A stretch of 64,000 nucleotides of DNA from a bacterium (GTDB taxonomy: Bacteria > Armatimonadota > JACIXR01), in NCBI GenBank assembly GCA_014360495.1, contig JACIXR010000003.1, forward strand, positions 205,247 to 269,246. The letters are read 5' to 3'. Below, piece after piece: positions 16,999-27,002 of the stretch. Below the pieces are notes generated by a model, which worked only from the letters and a program-made list of their open reading frames with translations, was not told where the DNA came from and did no database searches. Numbering within the stretch: position 1 is the first letter of the stretch; each line of letters opens with the position of its first letter. The translations under genes and the position numbers were made by a program.

Positions 16999-19900
16999 TT
17001 GAGAAGGTCAAGATTTCCTCTTCCTCATCTTATCCTCACATTCCTGCTCCTCCCCTTTATCATCGCTCCAACAAAAGCGGGAGTAGAGATAAAAAAAGTA
17101 GGACAAAAGGTTATAGCTAATGATGTTCGCTTCACCGTCATCTCTCCCTCCCTTATAAGGTTGGAATATTCTCCACAAGGGAAATTCATTGATGAGCCGA
17201 GCATCCTTGTCCAAAACAGGGATTGGGGGAAGGCGGATTACGAAGTAAGGAAGGAAAACGGTTGGCTATTACTTAAGACTAAGATGTTGACCTTGAGATA
17301 CAAATTGGGAAGCGGAGCATTCAATAGGGATAACCTAAACATATCCTGGCGAATTGGGAATCAACAGATGATTTGGCGTCCCGGGGATAAGGATGAGCAG
17401 AATCTGGGAGGCACGGTTGCTGCCCTTGATGGAGTTTCCCGAGCCAATCTCCCTCCTTTCCCACCTGGAATCCTCAGTCGCTCGGGCTATTTCTTCCTTG
17501 ACGACACTCCCCATCCCTTGTGGGATGTCAAAGAGGAGTGGTGGAAACCTCGCCCTCCAACTTCCCAGCAGGATTGGTATTTCTTCTGCTATGGGCATAA
17601 CTATCCCCTCGCTCTGACGGAATACACTCGCCTCACGGGACGCATCCCTATGCTTCCTCGCTATGCCTTCGGCGCCTGGTATTCCCGCTATTGGCCCTAT
17701 AGCGACATTGAGGAGAGGGATATTATAAATACATTTCGCCAGAAGAGGATACCCCTTGATGTCTTAGTGATTGATGTCGACTGGCATTTGTACGGTTGGG
17801 AAAGCTACGATTGGAATCCCCAATATTTTCCCCGTCCCGAGGAGTTCATAGACTGGTGTCATAAGCAGGGGATAAAGGTCACTCTCAACACCCATCCAGG
17901 CACACCCATTCCCGCTCAGGATAGCCATTTCAAGGATTTCTGCGAAGCGCTCGGCGTAAATCCCGAGGGAAGGCAATCGGTAGGATACAATTTGGCGAAC
18001 AAAAGGGATGCGGAGGCTTTCGGCAAGGTGCTCTTGTGTTCTGTTTTGAAGCAGGGAGTTGATTTCCTCTGGATAGATGGGGCGGGAGCGAGTGCACCCG
18101 GAATAGACCACTTTGCTTGGACGAACAAGGTCTATTATGAAACGGAGCAGAACTTCAAGAAAATGCGTGCGCTCATCTTCGGCAGACAGGGATTGGTTGG
18201 CTCGGGAACTCACCGTTATCCCGTCGGCTTCTCCGGCGATACATACTCACAATGGGAGGTTTTGAGATACGAGATTCCCTTCACCGTGAAGGGAGGAAAC
18301 GTCGGCATTTACTGGTCGCATGATATCGGAGGTTTTATAGGAGATAAAATCCCCGATGAACTATATGTTCGTTGGGTGCAGTTCGGCGCCTTCAGCCCGA
18401 TTCTTCGCCTCCACAGCAACCACGGAAGACGTCTTCCTTGGGATTACAGCCCCGAAGCGGAGGAGATTGCCAAGAAATATTTCCAGATTCGCTATAGCCT
18501 CTTCCCCTATATTTACACCGTCTCACGCACAGTCCACGATACCGGTGTTCCCCTCTGCCGAGGGCTCTACATCCATTACCCTGAGCTAAACGAGGCTTAC
18601 GAGTATGAATACGAGTATATGTTCGGTCCGAATCTGCTCGTAGCGCCAATTGACCGACCAGCAAATGATGGCTACGCCCTAAAGGAGGTTTATTTGCCAC
18701 CTGGAACCTGGTATGACTTCTTCAAAAATAAAGTCTATAAAGGACCACGCAAGCTTATTTATCGGGCTAAGCTGGATGAGATGCCTGTTTTCGCAAAGGC
18801 TGGGGCAATAATTCCTATGCAGCCAGAGATGCAATACATAGGGGAGAAGCCGATTGACCCCCTGATATTGAACATCTATGCGGGAGCGAATGGGGAATTT
18901 GAACTTTATGAGGATGATGGCTTGAGCTTGGATTATCTAAAGGGAAAGTTCGCAACGACGAAGATCGAATATAGAGAAAAAGGGAAAAATATTATAGTTA
19001 AAATTGGGGCTACAAAGGGAGAATACTCAGGGCAAATCAATATGCGTTCCTACCTTGTGCAAGTAAACGGGGTAGCAAATCCTTTGGAGGTTAAGATAGA
19101 AGGGAAAAATGTGCAAAAGGTAAGAGATGTGAAAGAGTTGGATAAGGGTGGCTGGTTCTACGATAGCGAATTGATGAGGCTTTACATTCAAACTCCTCGC
19201 TACTCCATAAGGAAGGGATTGGAGATAAGCGTCAAAATGGGTGGAGAAGTTAGCAAGGTTGCCGAGCTTAACAGAGAGTTAAGCGACCTTGGGGAAAGGG
19301 TCTCTTACTTAAAGGATTATTCCTCTTTTCTGTCCACTCTCGCTTTGGGATATTTAAGGAAATTGGAGAATACCTATGAGACAGGAAATAAGCTGTTATC
19401 GGTGGGCGATTTCGCCGGTGTTGAGGAAGCTTTGAAAAAGGGAAAGGAGCTTTCCGAGAGTTTAGCTGGTGCCCTCTGGAGGATGCAGGAAAGCGAGGAA
19501 AGAGACAGAATATTGATGCAGATGCTTGGGATTTCCTTCCAAACATTCAACCAAGGATTAAAAATGGGTTTCAGATTGGCAATTCCCGATTCTCTTAATC
19601 TAAAATCTGCCCGAATATTGATTGAAGATGGCGAGGAAGGATGGCAGATATTGGGGAAAAGGGAATACGCGTTTGAAGGGAAGGGCTCTCCTTTAAGTGG
19701 AGAATTTGAGGCGAAATGGACGGGAAAGTATTTTCCTCTTGGAGGCACCATTGGCTCAGTCATAGCTGAATTGAGGTTCTCATCCGAAAGAGCATTGAAG
19801 ATAAGGGAAAAATGGCTTATAGATTGCTCCTATGTTCAGGCTTTTCGCCTCTTTGGGGTTTACGACAATACAAATAATCAAGGGATGGAAAGAGCTTATC

Positions 19901-20349
19901 CACCCGAGGAATGGATTGGGAAGGGAATCCCCAACCAGATAGAGGGAGCCGAGGAAAAACGAAGCAATTGGCAGGTTCCCAAATTTGATTTAGCGACAAA
20001 TTCAGCCCCTGTTTATATTGACCTCTTAAGCCATTTCGGAAGGGTAAACAATAGCGTAGCTTATGCCTTCACATATGTGTATTCGCCGAAGGAGATTGAC
20101 GTCCAAATCCTTGTGGGAAGCGATGATGGCTGTGTCCTTTGGGTGAATGGGCAAAAAGTCCATGCCCATCTTTCTCCTCGCATTGCGAGACCCGATGAGG
20201 ACAAGGTTCCCGTTCATCTGAAGAAGGGATGGAACGAGCTGGTTTTGAAGGTTGGACAGGTAGGCGGAGATTGGGGCTTCTATATGAGAATCCTTGGAAA
20301 AGATGGAAAAACCCTTCAGGGGCTCTTAAACTGGTATGAGCCTATGTGA
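16999..20349 (+). CDS. secreted GH31 alpha-glycosidase with large C-terminal extension
   Basis: About 1117 residues. The signal peptide begins RRSRFPLPHLILTFLLLPF. GH31 features (numbered from the upstream TTG at 16993): FGAWYSRYWPYSD at 226-238, nucleophile Asp362 in FLWIDGAG, acid/base candidate Asp416 in GFSGDTYSQW, and HDIGGF at 443-448. A distal beta-domain follows (YDDGLSLDYLKG). It likely removes alpha-linked glucose, xylose or galactose outside the cell. The last 400 residues are not part of standard GH31. A coiled stretch (LNRELSDLGERVSYLKDY) is followed by beta-rich modules, the last containing VGSDDGCVLWVNGQKV, like PA14/CBM-type sugar-binding folds. I prefer the second TTG (16999), eight bases after AAAGGAGG. 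The TTG at 16993 is only two bases away. Confidence 0.87.
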   Translation: MRRSRFPLPHLILTFLLLPFIIAPTKAGVEIKKVGQKVIANDVRFTVISPSLIRLEYSPQGKFIDEPSILVQNRDWGKADYEVRKENGWLLLKTKMLTLRYKLGSGAFNRDNLNISWRIGNQQMIWRPGDKDEQNLGGTVAALDGVSRANLPPFPPGILSRSGYFFLDDTPHPLWDVKEEWWKPRPPTSQQDWYFFCYGHNYPLALTEYTRLTGRIPMLPRYAFGAWYSRYWPYSDIEERDIINTFRQKRIPLDVLVIDVDWHLYGWESYDWNPQYFPRPEEFIDWCHKQGIKVTLNTHPGTPIPAQDSHFKDFCEALGVNPEGRQSVGYNLANKRDAEAFGKVLLCSVLKQGVDFLWIDGAGASAPGIDHFAWTNKVYYETEQNFKKMRALIFGRQGLVGSGTHRYPVGFSGDTYSQWEVLRYEIPFTVKGGNVGIYWSHDIGGFIGDKIPDELYVRWVQFGAFSPILRLHSNHGRRLPWDYSPEAEEIAKKYFQIRYSLFPYIYTVSRTVHDTGVPLCRGLYIHYPELNEAYEYEYEYMFGPNLLVAPIDRPANDGYALKEVYLPPGTWYDFFKNKVYKGPRKLIYRAKLDEMPVFAKAGAIIPMQPEMQYIGEKPIDPLILNIYAGANGEFELYEDDGLSLDYLKGKFATTKIEYREKGKNIIVKIGATKGEYSGQINMRSYLVQVNGVANPLEVKIEGKNVQKVRDVKELDKGGWFYDSELMRLYIQTPRYSIRKGLEISVKMGGEVSKVAELNRELSDLGERVSYLKDYSSFLSTLALGYLRKLENTYETGNKLLSVGDFAGVEEALKKGKELSESLAGALWRMQESEERDRILMQMLGISFQTFNQGLKMGFRLAIPDSLNLKSARILIEDGEEGWQILGKREYAFEGKGSPLSGEFEAKWTGKYFPLGGTIGSVIAELRFSSERALKIREKWLIDCSYVQAFRLFGVYDNTNNQGMERAYPPEEWIGKGIPNQIEGAEEKRSNWQVPKFDLATNSAPVYIDLLSHFGRVNNSVAYAFTYVYSPKEIDVQILVGSDDGCVLWVNGQKVHAHLSPRIARPDEDKVPVHLKKGWNELVLKVGQVGGDWGFYMRILGKDGKTLQGLLNWYEPM

Positions 20350-20351
20350 AA

Positions 20352-22244
20352 TCACATCATTCCTATGCCGAGCGTGGAGTAAAGTATAAGAGAGATTGTT
20401 CTCCCCAAGTAGTGCCCAACTATCAGACCTATAAAGAAAGGGGCAGCCTTATTGAAGGCCCTGAGCCCTCCCCAGCGAAGGAGAGCCAGTTTGACGAGCC
20501 AGGCGAAGAAGGCGCCGAGGTAAACGGCGTAGAGCGTGAAGGAAGAAGCGATTGCCAAGCCGATGGGATGGATGGGCCACCAGACGAATCGCAGATGGAG
20601 AAAGGTGAAGAGGAGCATCATCGCCGCTCCACCCAAAGCCCAGAGGAAATAATCCGTCTTGAAGCCGAAGGGATTTCTGATTTGGCTAAGCACTTGTCCA
20701 TATGTGCTAGGTCCCCAGCTCTTGAATATCCAAGTGTTCCAAGTAAGGGTGCCCTGCTTATATCCTGTGTAGATGATGAAGAGGGGAGCGACTATCAAGC
20801 CTACGGCAGCTGTTAGAAGGAGGGCTATGGAGAAATGCCAGCCCTTTGCCTTTCCCCTATCCCAAAGCCTTGCTCCCTCGCTTGCGAAAACAGAGAAGAC
20901 ATCTTGGGTATCACCGTGCCAGGAATAGGATAAGCCGAGGGAAACCATCCCCTTATGACCGATGAATTTGCTGCCGAATCCGAAAATGCAGATATTTTGG
21001 GCAATTACTGGTGGGACGATATAGAAGATTCCAGATTGGCAGACGATGCGTGCGAGCCCGATATAGATGAGGAGAACGAATATCAAGAAGAAAAAGGCTA
21101 TGAGAAGGGGCATTCCCGAGCGATGTACCCACAGGAGGAGATAGAAGAAGGATAAAAGGAGAAGAGGAAGGATTAAGCGTGGAGGTATAAGCTCATCTTC
21201 TCTAATATCCTTTCTAAATGTGCTTAGAAGAAGATTGAGGATGTGGCGTCTGGCGAGGAGGATGGAGGAAATGGTGAAGACGAGGAAAGCGCCGAGCGAT
21301 TGCCAGGCTATTGCAGCATTTCCCCAAACGAACATACCACCCGAGCCTAATGCTATGGCGAAACGATGGAAAAGCGCTTCCTCTATTAAAGTGAGGACAT
21401 AGAAGAACCAAATCCCGAAAAGCACATCAGTAGGGACAAAGAAGCCCACCCCGAAGGCAAGAAAATTGAAGCAAAGAAGTGGTTGGCTGCGGACAGGCGT
21501 CCAACCCCAATCAAGGCAACCTATGTGGTCCACGGGCAGGGAGGGAAGGGCGGGTATGAAAAGGTGGAGAGCTTGCTCAGCCATTATCAGAAAAGGAATG
21601 CTCGCTCCTATGAAGAAGAGAGGTTTGCGGAAAAATCCCTCTCTTCCCCTTTCAACGAGGAATAAGGGAACTTGCATCAATGGATAGGAAAGTTTCTCGT
21701 TTTCCATCCAATATTTCCGGAGGAGGATGATGACTATGTAGGAACAAAGGAAGAGAACGAAGAAAAAGGGAAGCCAGTGGGAGAGAGGCGTGAGCCAGGC
21801 TTTGAAGGGAATCTTCTCTCCGTCTGGCAACCCTTCAAAAAACCATTTAGCGGCTAATTTGTCATTGAGGAACAAATTCGGCTTAATATAAGGGATGAGG
21901 TCCTTATGCCACTTATTCTCGGGAGAGGCGAAATAGAGAGGGGATGCGACAGCGGAGAGGAACATATAAATGAGGAAAATGGGAGTGGAATTTGCGACAA
22001 GCCCCATCGCGAAGATAACGAGGAGCTCGCCAGAGGTTAAAGTCAATTTAGGCTTAATGCGAGATAAGATAAAGTTTAAAAAGAGGAGAAAGAGGAAGGG
22101 AATGACGGCACCCTCGGGCAGATAGCTCCAGGAGAAATTGCTGAAAGCCCTGCTCTCCGTTAAAGGAGAGAGGGTATTGACGAAGATACTGAAGCAGATG
22201 CCAATAAAAACAGCCCTAAAGGTTACAGCTTTTCTCCGCTCCAT
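20352..22244 (-). CDS. DUF6785-type multi-pass membrane protein (OPT transporter-like)
   Basis: 630 residues with about 14-16 hydrophobic segments. Recognisable features are SGELLVIFAMGLVANS near the N-terminus, YWMENEKLSYPLMQVPL after the first membrane block, GCLDWGWTPVRSQPLLCFNF and the C-terminal HLRFVWWPIHPIGLAIA. These match the DUF6784/DUF6785 proteins common in Armatimonadota, Planctomycetota and Verrucomicrobiota, which look like relatives of oligopeptide transporters. Substrate unknown. It converges on the GH31 gene with only two bases between stop codons. Its first 29 bases overlap the end of the degenerate gene upstream. Confidence 0.8.
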   Translation of the reverse strand: MERRKAVTFRAVFIGICFSIFVNTLSPLTESRAFSNFSWSYLPEGAVIPFLFLLFLNFILSRIKPKLTLTSGELLVIFAMGLVANSTPIFLIYMFLSAVASPLYFASPENKWHKDLIPYIKPNLFLNDKLAAKWFFEGLPDGEKIPFKAWLTPLSHWLPFFFVLFLCSYIVIILLRKYWMENEKLSYPLMQVPLFLVERGREGFFRKPLFFIGASIPFLIMAEQALHLFIPALPSLPVDHIGCLDWGWTPVRSQPLLCFNFLAFGVGFFVPTDVLFGIWFFYVLTLIEEALFHRFAIALGSGGMFVWGNAAIAWQSLGAFLVFTISSILLARRHILNLLLSTFRKDIREDELIPPRLILPLLLLSFFYLLLWVHRSGMPLLIAFFFLIFVLLIYIGLARIVCQSGIFYIVPPVIAQNICIFGFGSKFIGHKGMVSLGLSYSWHGDTQDVFSVFASEGARLWDRGKAKGWHFSIALLLTAAVGLIVAPLFIIYTGYKQGTLTWNTWIFKSWGPSTYGQVLSQIRNPFGFKTDYFLWALGGAAMMLLFTFLHLRFVWWPIHPIGLAIASSFTLYAVYLGAFFAWLVKLALLRWGGLRAFNKAAPFFIGLIVGHYLGRTISLILYSTLGIGMM

Positions 22245-22950
22245 TTTTTAGAATTAATTTCATGCGGTTGCCCACAACACTTATATCCCTTATTTTCTTT
22301 CTTCTTACTTGTTCTGAGAAGGCACTTTCCATAATAGCGTAGCAGTAAGCACTGTCTTCACTGCCCCGTTCTTTAGCTGTCAAATCAACGACAACTCGCC
22401 AATTAGAAAGCGGAGATAGGCAAGAATTATTGATTTTATCTTTTAGCTGCTGTCGCGAGGGCAAAACTATGTGTGGACGAAATCGCGGTCCGGAAATCTT
22501 TGACTTAAATCCACTTGCTGGCTCGTAAAAATTCAGCAACCCCATTGGTTTATTATCTTCAGCTGAAGATAAGTCCGAGACAAATAGCTCCAACCCTGTG
22601 AATTCGTTCAAGTCAACTCGCAAGGGTTGCACAATGAAGCAAAAGCCAGTCTCACCATTATCCTCTATGTTCAATCCCTTCGTTGTAACTATGAGTACTG
22701 TCTCATAGGACGACAATTGCTCAGCATCTTGCAGATTAGCTTCCCAGCGGTGTGCTCTCACAGCAAAGCCCGGCAAGCTACCGTGCAAGATTTCTTTAAA
22801 CTCTCCATGCACTCTTAGCGGGAGTAGATATTGCCTCTATATAGGTAAATTCGTTGTCCATTTCGCTTCACTAACCCTTTTAGCACGACAACCATTAGTT
22901 TCTCTTTTTGGGGCAAGTACCTATCTAAAAACCAAGAACATTTTCTTCAT
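22216..22950 (-). pseudogene. degenerate gene with two in-frame stops, family unknown
   Basis: From an ATG at 22950 one frame reads MKKMFLVFR, a TAG at 22921-22923, then VLAPKRETNGCRAKRVSEAK, a second TAG at 22837-22839, and then runs open to 22216. The open part could start at a GTG (22812) and give 198 residues (GLNIEDNGETGFCFIVQPLR, GLELFVSDLSSAEDN). It has no clear ribosome site. The continuity of the frame through both stops argues for an inactivated secreted protein rather than a short intact gene. No family is recognised. It lies between the S55 gene and the DUF6785 gene on the same strand. Confidence 0.5.
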
Positions 22951-22965
22951 CTCGTTATCCCTTTC

Positions 22966-25900
22966 TTATGTTTTGTTAGCGTTATGAGCTTGAGGGGGCT
23001 GGGCTTCCTTCTTTTCGGGTTTTACCTCCTCTATTTTCTCTATCTTCCCCTCTTTGCTTATCGTTATCATCAGCTCAGAGGTCGTCTCGTTCCTTGCGAA
23101 ATCCTTCGCCTTTATCTTAATTCTCACCTGAGAGGGATTGCCCTCGGGAATCGTCGCTGAAATCGTGAAGGGCTCAGAAGTGGTGGAGAAAATCCCTTTT
23201 GTAGGAGTAGCGGAGTAGAAGATATTGTCTCCAACGCTGTAAACTACCTCCGTTATAGAGCTGAGGCTATCCTCCACAATCCCCTCAAGATAAATTTTCC
23301 CTCCTTCTATCTTAGTGCTATCCTTGAATATAGTGATGCGAGGCGGCGTGTTATCAATTGTAACTCCCACCGTTTTCTCCGTTGAAAGAGCTATTGGTGG
23401 TGGATTGCTTCCCGCATCGGACACAACGAGTTTGAGCAGATATCTTCCATCCTTTTTATCCTTCGTGTTCAACTGATGCTGTTTTTTCTCCGCAACTTTC
23501 CCGATTTTCTGCCAATCCTTACCGTTTTCCGAGATATAAATCGTCGTTATCAAGCTATCGTTGTTTGGGTCGCTCGCAGACCATTTAATATCCACAGTGC
23601 CAGAAAGGATGTCTCCCCAATTTGGAGAGGAAATCGTGAGGGAAGGGGGAAGATTCTGAGGAAGGAGATAGACCGTGACCCTGCGAAGGGAGGGAGATTG
23701 AGAAGGGTCGGTTGTTGAGAGTTTAGCTCTATATTGTAGATAGCGAGCGGGAGGGCTGAGGATTTCACCCTGAGGACCGAGCGGCGTCCAGAGGCTCCAT
23801 CCTTCATCGGGTAGAGGGGAATTCCCGCTCCTCGTTTCTATCTCCAATTTACAGGCATTGGGAACATTCGCATCCACCACCACTCTCCCCCATTGGCAGG
23901 TAATAGCGCCGTCAAATACGGAGGAAATGAAGGTGCCCTCTTCGGAATAGGTAGAAGTTGAAAGAAAGATTGTGGGGGGATTGCTTCCCAATGCGATTAT
24001 TCCCTTATTTGTTTTTAGGAAACCAGTTATATCGGAGCTATCTGCTTGGAAGGCGAAGCCCCATCTATCCTGCTGTGAGGGGTCAATCAAATAAATCCTT
24101 CCCCTACTTCCCGTTCCAGCAAGGATATAATTAGAACCCCCAGTTAGGCTATATATGGCTCGCTCCTTTGTATCAACTATCTCGGAAATTCCCTTGCTAT
24201 TAATCCTTAAAACTCTCCCTCCCGGAGCGCAACCTATATAAACATCGCCATTTATATAGGCGATAGCGCTAACGGTTTGGCTATTAGAGGAATAAAAGGA
24301 GCTACCATTTTCCTTATAGAAGATTACAAGCCCTTGGGGCGATGTGCCTAAAATCAAGGCATCCTCTTTCTCCCCGATTTTCACTATATGTTGGTCGGGA
24401 GCGATATATAGGATATCGGCTCTTCCATCTGGAGAAAGGGAATAAAGAAAGCCCTTTTCACCTCCCGTTGCTATTAAAAGCCTGTCACCTTTGGGGAGAA
24501 AATCCCATATATAATCAACTGGTAAGTTAGCGAAGGGGGAAAGGCTACGGTTAGATATGTCAACCGTGTAGATATTTCCGCCAGGGAAGGAAATAGCGAG
24601 TGTTTTGCCTTGCCAATTTAGCAATTTAAGCCCTATCTCCTTCGCCTTGATGACCTGCTCCACTTTACCATCCTGGGAAATCTTGTAGATGGCGCCGGTG
24701 CCAAGCGTGGAAGCGAGGTAATAATCTCCCTCGTCCAACACTGATAGAAGAAGGGAACCTGGGAGGGTAGCGATTTTCTTCCATTTAGGTGCGAGGATTA
24801 TCTCGCCACCACGAGTTAAGACCGTGTTGTCTGTGTCACCCTGGGAGAAATCCTCATATTTTGATTGTATCCATATCCTCTTTGAAGGCTTTGAGGGTGG
24901 AGTGGGCGGACTCGGAGGCATCTGGGGTGCTTCGGAAGGCGGCTGAGCAGGAGCTTGAGGAGGTTGTGCTTGTTGCTGTGGCGTGGCTGTCTTCAATAGA
25001 GAGGAAAGGAAGGTAGAAGCTTTAGCGAAGAAGAAGGCCCCTTCTTCCTCCGATGGTACCTCACCTGCTGGCTGTGCCTCGGGCTGGGGAGCCTCTGGGG
25101 AAGGGGCAAATGCGGGAACCTTCCCCGTCTTAGAGATTATTATGCTTATTCTCTTAACGCCCAATACAAACCACTCTGTATCAAAGGTAGAAAGGGAAAC
25201 ATAAGGGACACGGCGGAGAGCGGTTTCCTTGCTCGTAGTTATCATCTCCTCAATTCCGGAGGGCAAGGGGGAGAGAAGCTTGTCCTCTAACTGAATGCGG
25301 GAACGAGGCATAACGAGCGAAACAACGATTTGATTGCTCTGTGGTATATCCTCTATGAATTCCAATAGGTCAGAGAGGTTCGTGGGAGATTTAAATCCCA
25401 TCACCTGAGGAGAAATATAGTTTCCACCGCCCACATAGATGCTTGCCCTTCCCTCGGGAGCTTGGTAGGGAATGGTCAGGGATATTGGCATAGTTATTTG
25501 TTCATCGCTTCCATACTTCTTCAAATAAACGGTAAGGGAGAGGGTTTCTCCCGGTTTGACAATGTTTTTATCAACTGCCAGCTTTTCAATCCTCGCTACC
25601 TTCCTCCCTTTCTCTACGGTTATTTGCACATTCACCCTCTCCGGATAGACTGCTTGATAAATGTTATCGCTAAGAAGGGAAAGGATGTCCTCTACAAAGA
25701 AGCTTGGTTCAATCCCCGCCCCTATAGGGGAATAAAATACATCCTTTTTGCTTAGGTGCTTACCACCTTCCAATTGTAAATCAAACGAGACCTTCGTCAT
25801 AACATCAACTGGGTCAGGACAGGAGAGAAATACCGCGTTTGAAATCGCCGTTCCAATGAGTGAATTGGTGAGGGATGGGTGCTTAGCAACTTCCACATTG

Positions 25901-26865
25901 AATTTCTGATTTTTATCGCCGTTCACAACGGTAATGGAAACAGGAACCATCTTTGGAGCCATACCAAGTTTCCCGCTTATGGCGAAATATCCATCATGAG
26001 TGAGGGAGCCGACAGTCTCAGCTGGTGAGCCAAGCTTGGTGGAGAAATTCACACTTGGTATGACATCGTGGATGTAGGCTGTTACCGCTGGCAGCTGGGC
26101 ATCACCCATATCCATCATAGAGTGTCCAAACGCGAGCCATTCTCCGTTCTCGTCTATATAGGTGAGGGTTCCAATGCCCGTAATCTGCATATCTCCGCTC
26201 ATTAATTGACAACCAAAAGCAGCACCGGGGACTAGTGGGACTTTGACATTCATCTTCCCACCACCGGGAGATTGCATAAAAATGAACCCCCTTTCCCGGA
26301 AGAAAGAGGATGCTTTCTCCAGAACTTTGGGATGAAAGCCAGAGGCAATCAAGGGGACGGCAATCGGCACCATCGTTATGGAATCCTCATCACCCAAGTT
26401 CTTCAACCCCATACCCCTCAATATGGAGCTCTTGATGGTTACTGGAGCACCGCCGATTGGCACAATCTTGTTTGCCGAGGCGATCATGTTCTCTATGGGA
26501 GTTATTCCCGCAAGGGGTTCAAGGGAATATCGCCAGGTTAGAGCAACGGCTCCAATAAGCTTGCCATTTATGTAGACAGGGCTTCCGCTCATCCCCGCTA
26601 TCACTTTGGCATTCCTTTGAGTTATCGGACCACCAGAGAGGCGAGCGAGGATGATGTCCCCAGTTATGTTATCCTTCGGCAAAACACCGAGGATTTCCAC
26701 ATCGAATTTCTCTATCTTCGTCCCCTTGAACACGGTCAAGCCATATCCCTTCATCCCCGGCTTTATATCCTTCACCCGCATCATGGTCTGGGGATTGAAG
26801 GTAATGGCAAAGCAGGTCAGGGATAAAAAAATCAAAGCGAAAATTCTGAAAGTCGTCCTTCTCAA
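22966..26865 (-). CDS. SpoIVB-type S55 protease fused to beta-propeller and Ig-like modules
   Basis: 1299 residues. Signal peptide (FRIFALIFLSLTCFA), then the permuted S55 peptidase domain: DIKPGMKGYGLTVFKGT, serine S93 in GMSGSPVYINGKLIGAVAL, PLAGITPIENM, and His247 in WLAFGHSMMDMGDAQLP. After about residue 590 there is a Pro/Ala/Gln-rich linker (PQQQAQPPQAPAQPP). A WD/PQQ-like propeller of about seven blades follows (LPKGDRLLIATGGEKGF, GDVYIGCAPGGRVLRI, NYILAGTGSRGRIYLI). C-terminal Ig-like modules come next (LTISSPNWGDILSGTVDI), with a Lys/Glu-rich tail. It starts at TTG with AAGGAGGAAG. It is probably anchored or periplasmic. The fusion of protease and propeller suggests regulated processing or a surface scaffold. 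The substrate is unknown. Confidence 0.85.
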   Translation of the reverse strand: MRRTTFRIFALIFLSLTCFAITFNPQTMMRVKDIKPGMKGYGLTVFKGTKIEKFDVEILGVLPKDNITGDIILARLSGGPITQRNAKVIAGMSGSPVYINGKLIGAVALTWRYSLEPLAGITPIENMIASANKIVPIGGAPVTIKSSILRGMGLKNLGDEDSITMVPIAVPLIASGFHPKVLEKASSFFRERGFIFMQSPGGGKMNVKVPLVPGAAFGCQLMSGDMQITGIGTLTYIDENGEWLAFGHSMMDMGDAQLPAVTAYIHDVIPSVNFSTKLGSPAETVGSLTHDGYFAISGKLGMAPKMVPVSITVVNGDKNQKFNVEVAKHPSLTNSLIGTAISNAVFLSCPDPVDVMTKVSFDLQLEGGKHLSKKDVFYSPIGAGIEPSFFVEDILSLLSDNIYQAVYPERVNVQITVEKGRKVARIEKLAVDKNIVKPGETLSLTVYLKKYGSDEQITMPISLTIPYQAPEGRASIYVGGGNYISPQVMGFKSPTNLSDLLEFIEDIPQSNQIVVSLVMPRSRIQLEDKLLSPLPSGIEEMITTSKETALRRVPYVSLSTFDTEWFVLGVKRISIIISKTGKVPAFAPSPEAPQPEAQPAGEVPSEEEGAFFFAKASTFLSSLLKTATPQQQAQPPQAPAQPPSEAPQMPPSPPTPPSKPSKRIWIQSKYEDFSQGDTDNTVLTRGGEIILAPKWKKIATLPGSLLLSVLDEGDYYLASTLGTGAIYKISQDGKVEQVIKAKEIGLKLLNWQGKTLAISFPGGNIYTVDISNRSLSPFANLPVDYIWDFLPKGDRLLIATGGEKGFLYSLSPDGRADILYIAPDQHIVKIGEKEDALILGTSPQGLVIFYKENGSSFYSSNSQTVSAIAYINGDVYIGCAPGGRVLRINSKGISEIVDTKERAIYSLTGGSNYILAGTGSRGRIYLIDPSQQDRWGFAFQADSSDITGFLKTNKGIIALGSNPPTIFLSTSTYSEEGTFISSVFDGAITCQWGRVVVDANVPNACKLEIETRSGNSPLPDEGWSLWTPLGPQGEILSPPARYLQYRAKLSTTDPSQSPSLRRVTVYLLPQNLPPSLTISSPNWGDILSGTVDIKWSASDPNNDSLITTIYISENGKDWQKIGKVAEKKQHQLNTKDKKDGRYLLKLVVSDAGSNPPPIALSTEKTVGVTIDNTPPRITIFKDSTKIEGGKIYLEGIVEDSLSSITEVVYSVGDNIFYSATPTKGIFSTTSEPFTISATIPEGNPSQVRIKIKAKDFARNETTSELMITISKEGKIEKIEEVKPEKKEAQPPQAHNANKT

Positions 26866-27002
26866 ATTCGCTTCCTCCTTTTCGTCAATCTTTTTAAATA
26901 ATTTTAAAGGAAATCATCCTCTTTTGCAAAGGAGATTATGATCGCTTTTTGTATAACGAAATTAACATAACATAAAATGAATCGCAGGATTATAATAAAA
27001 AT

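Noticed and set aside
20346..20816. Plus-strand open frame
   Set aside because: Antisense to the DUF6785 gene; its charged text is the reverse reading of hydrophobic codons.
20352..22244. Possible riboswitch upstream of corA or the DUF6785 gene
   Set aside because: Gaps before these genes are too short or coding, and no conserved aptamer core was recognised.
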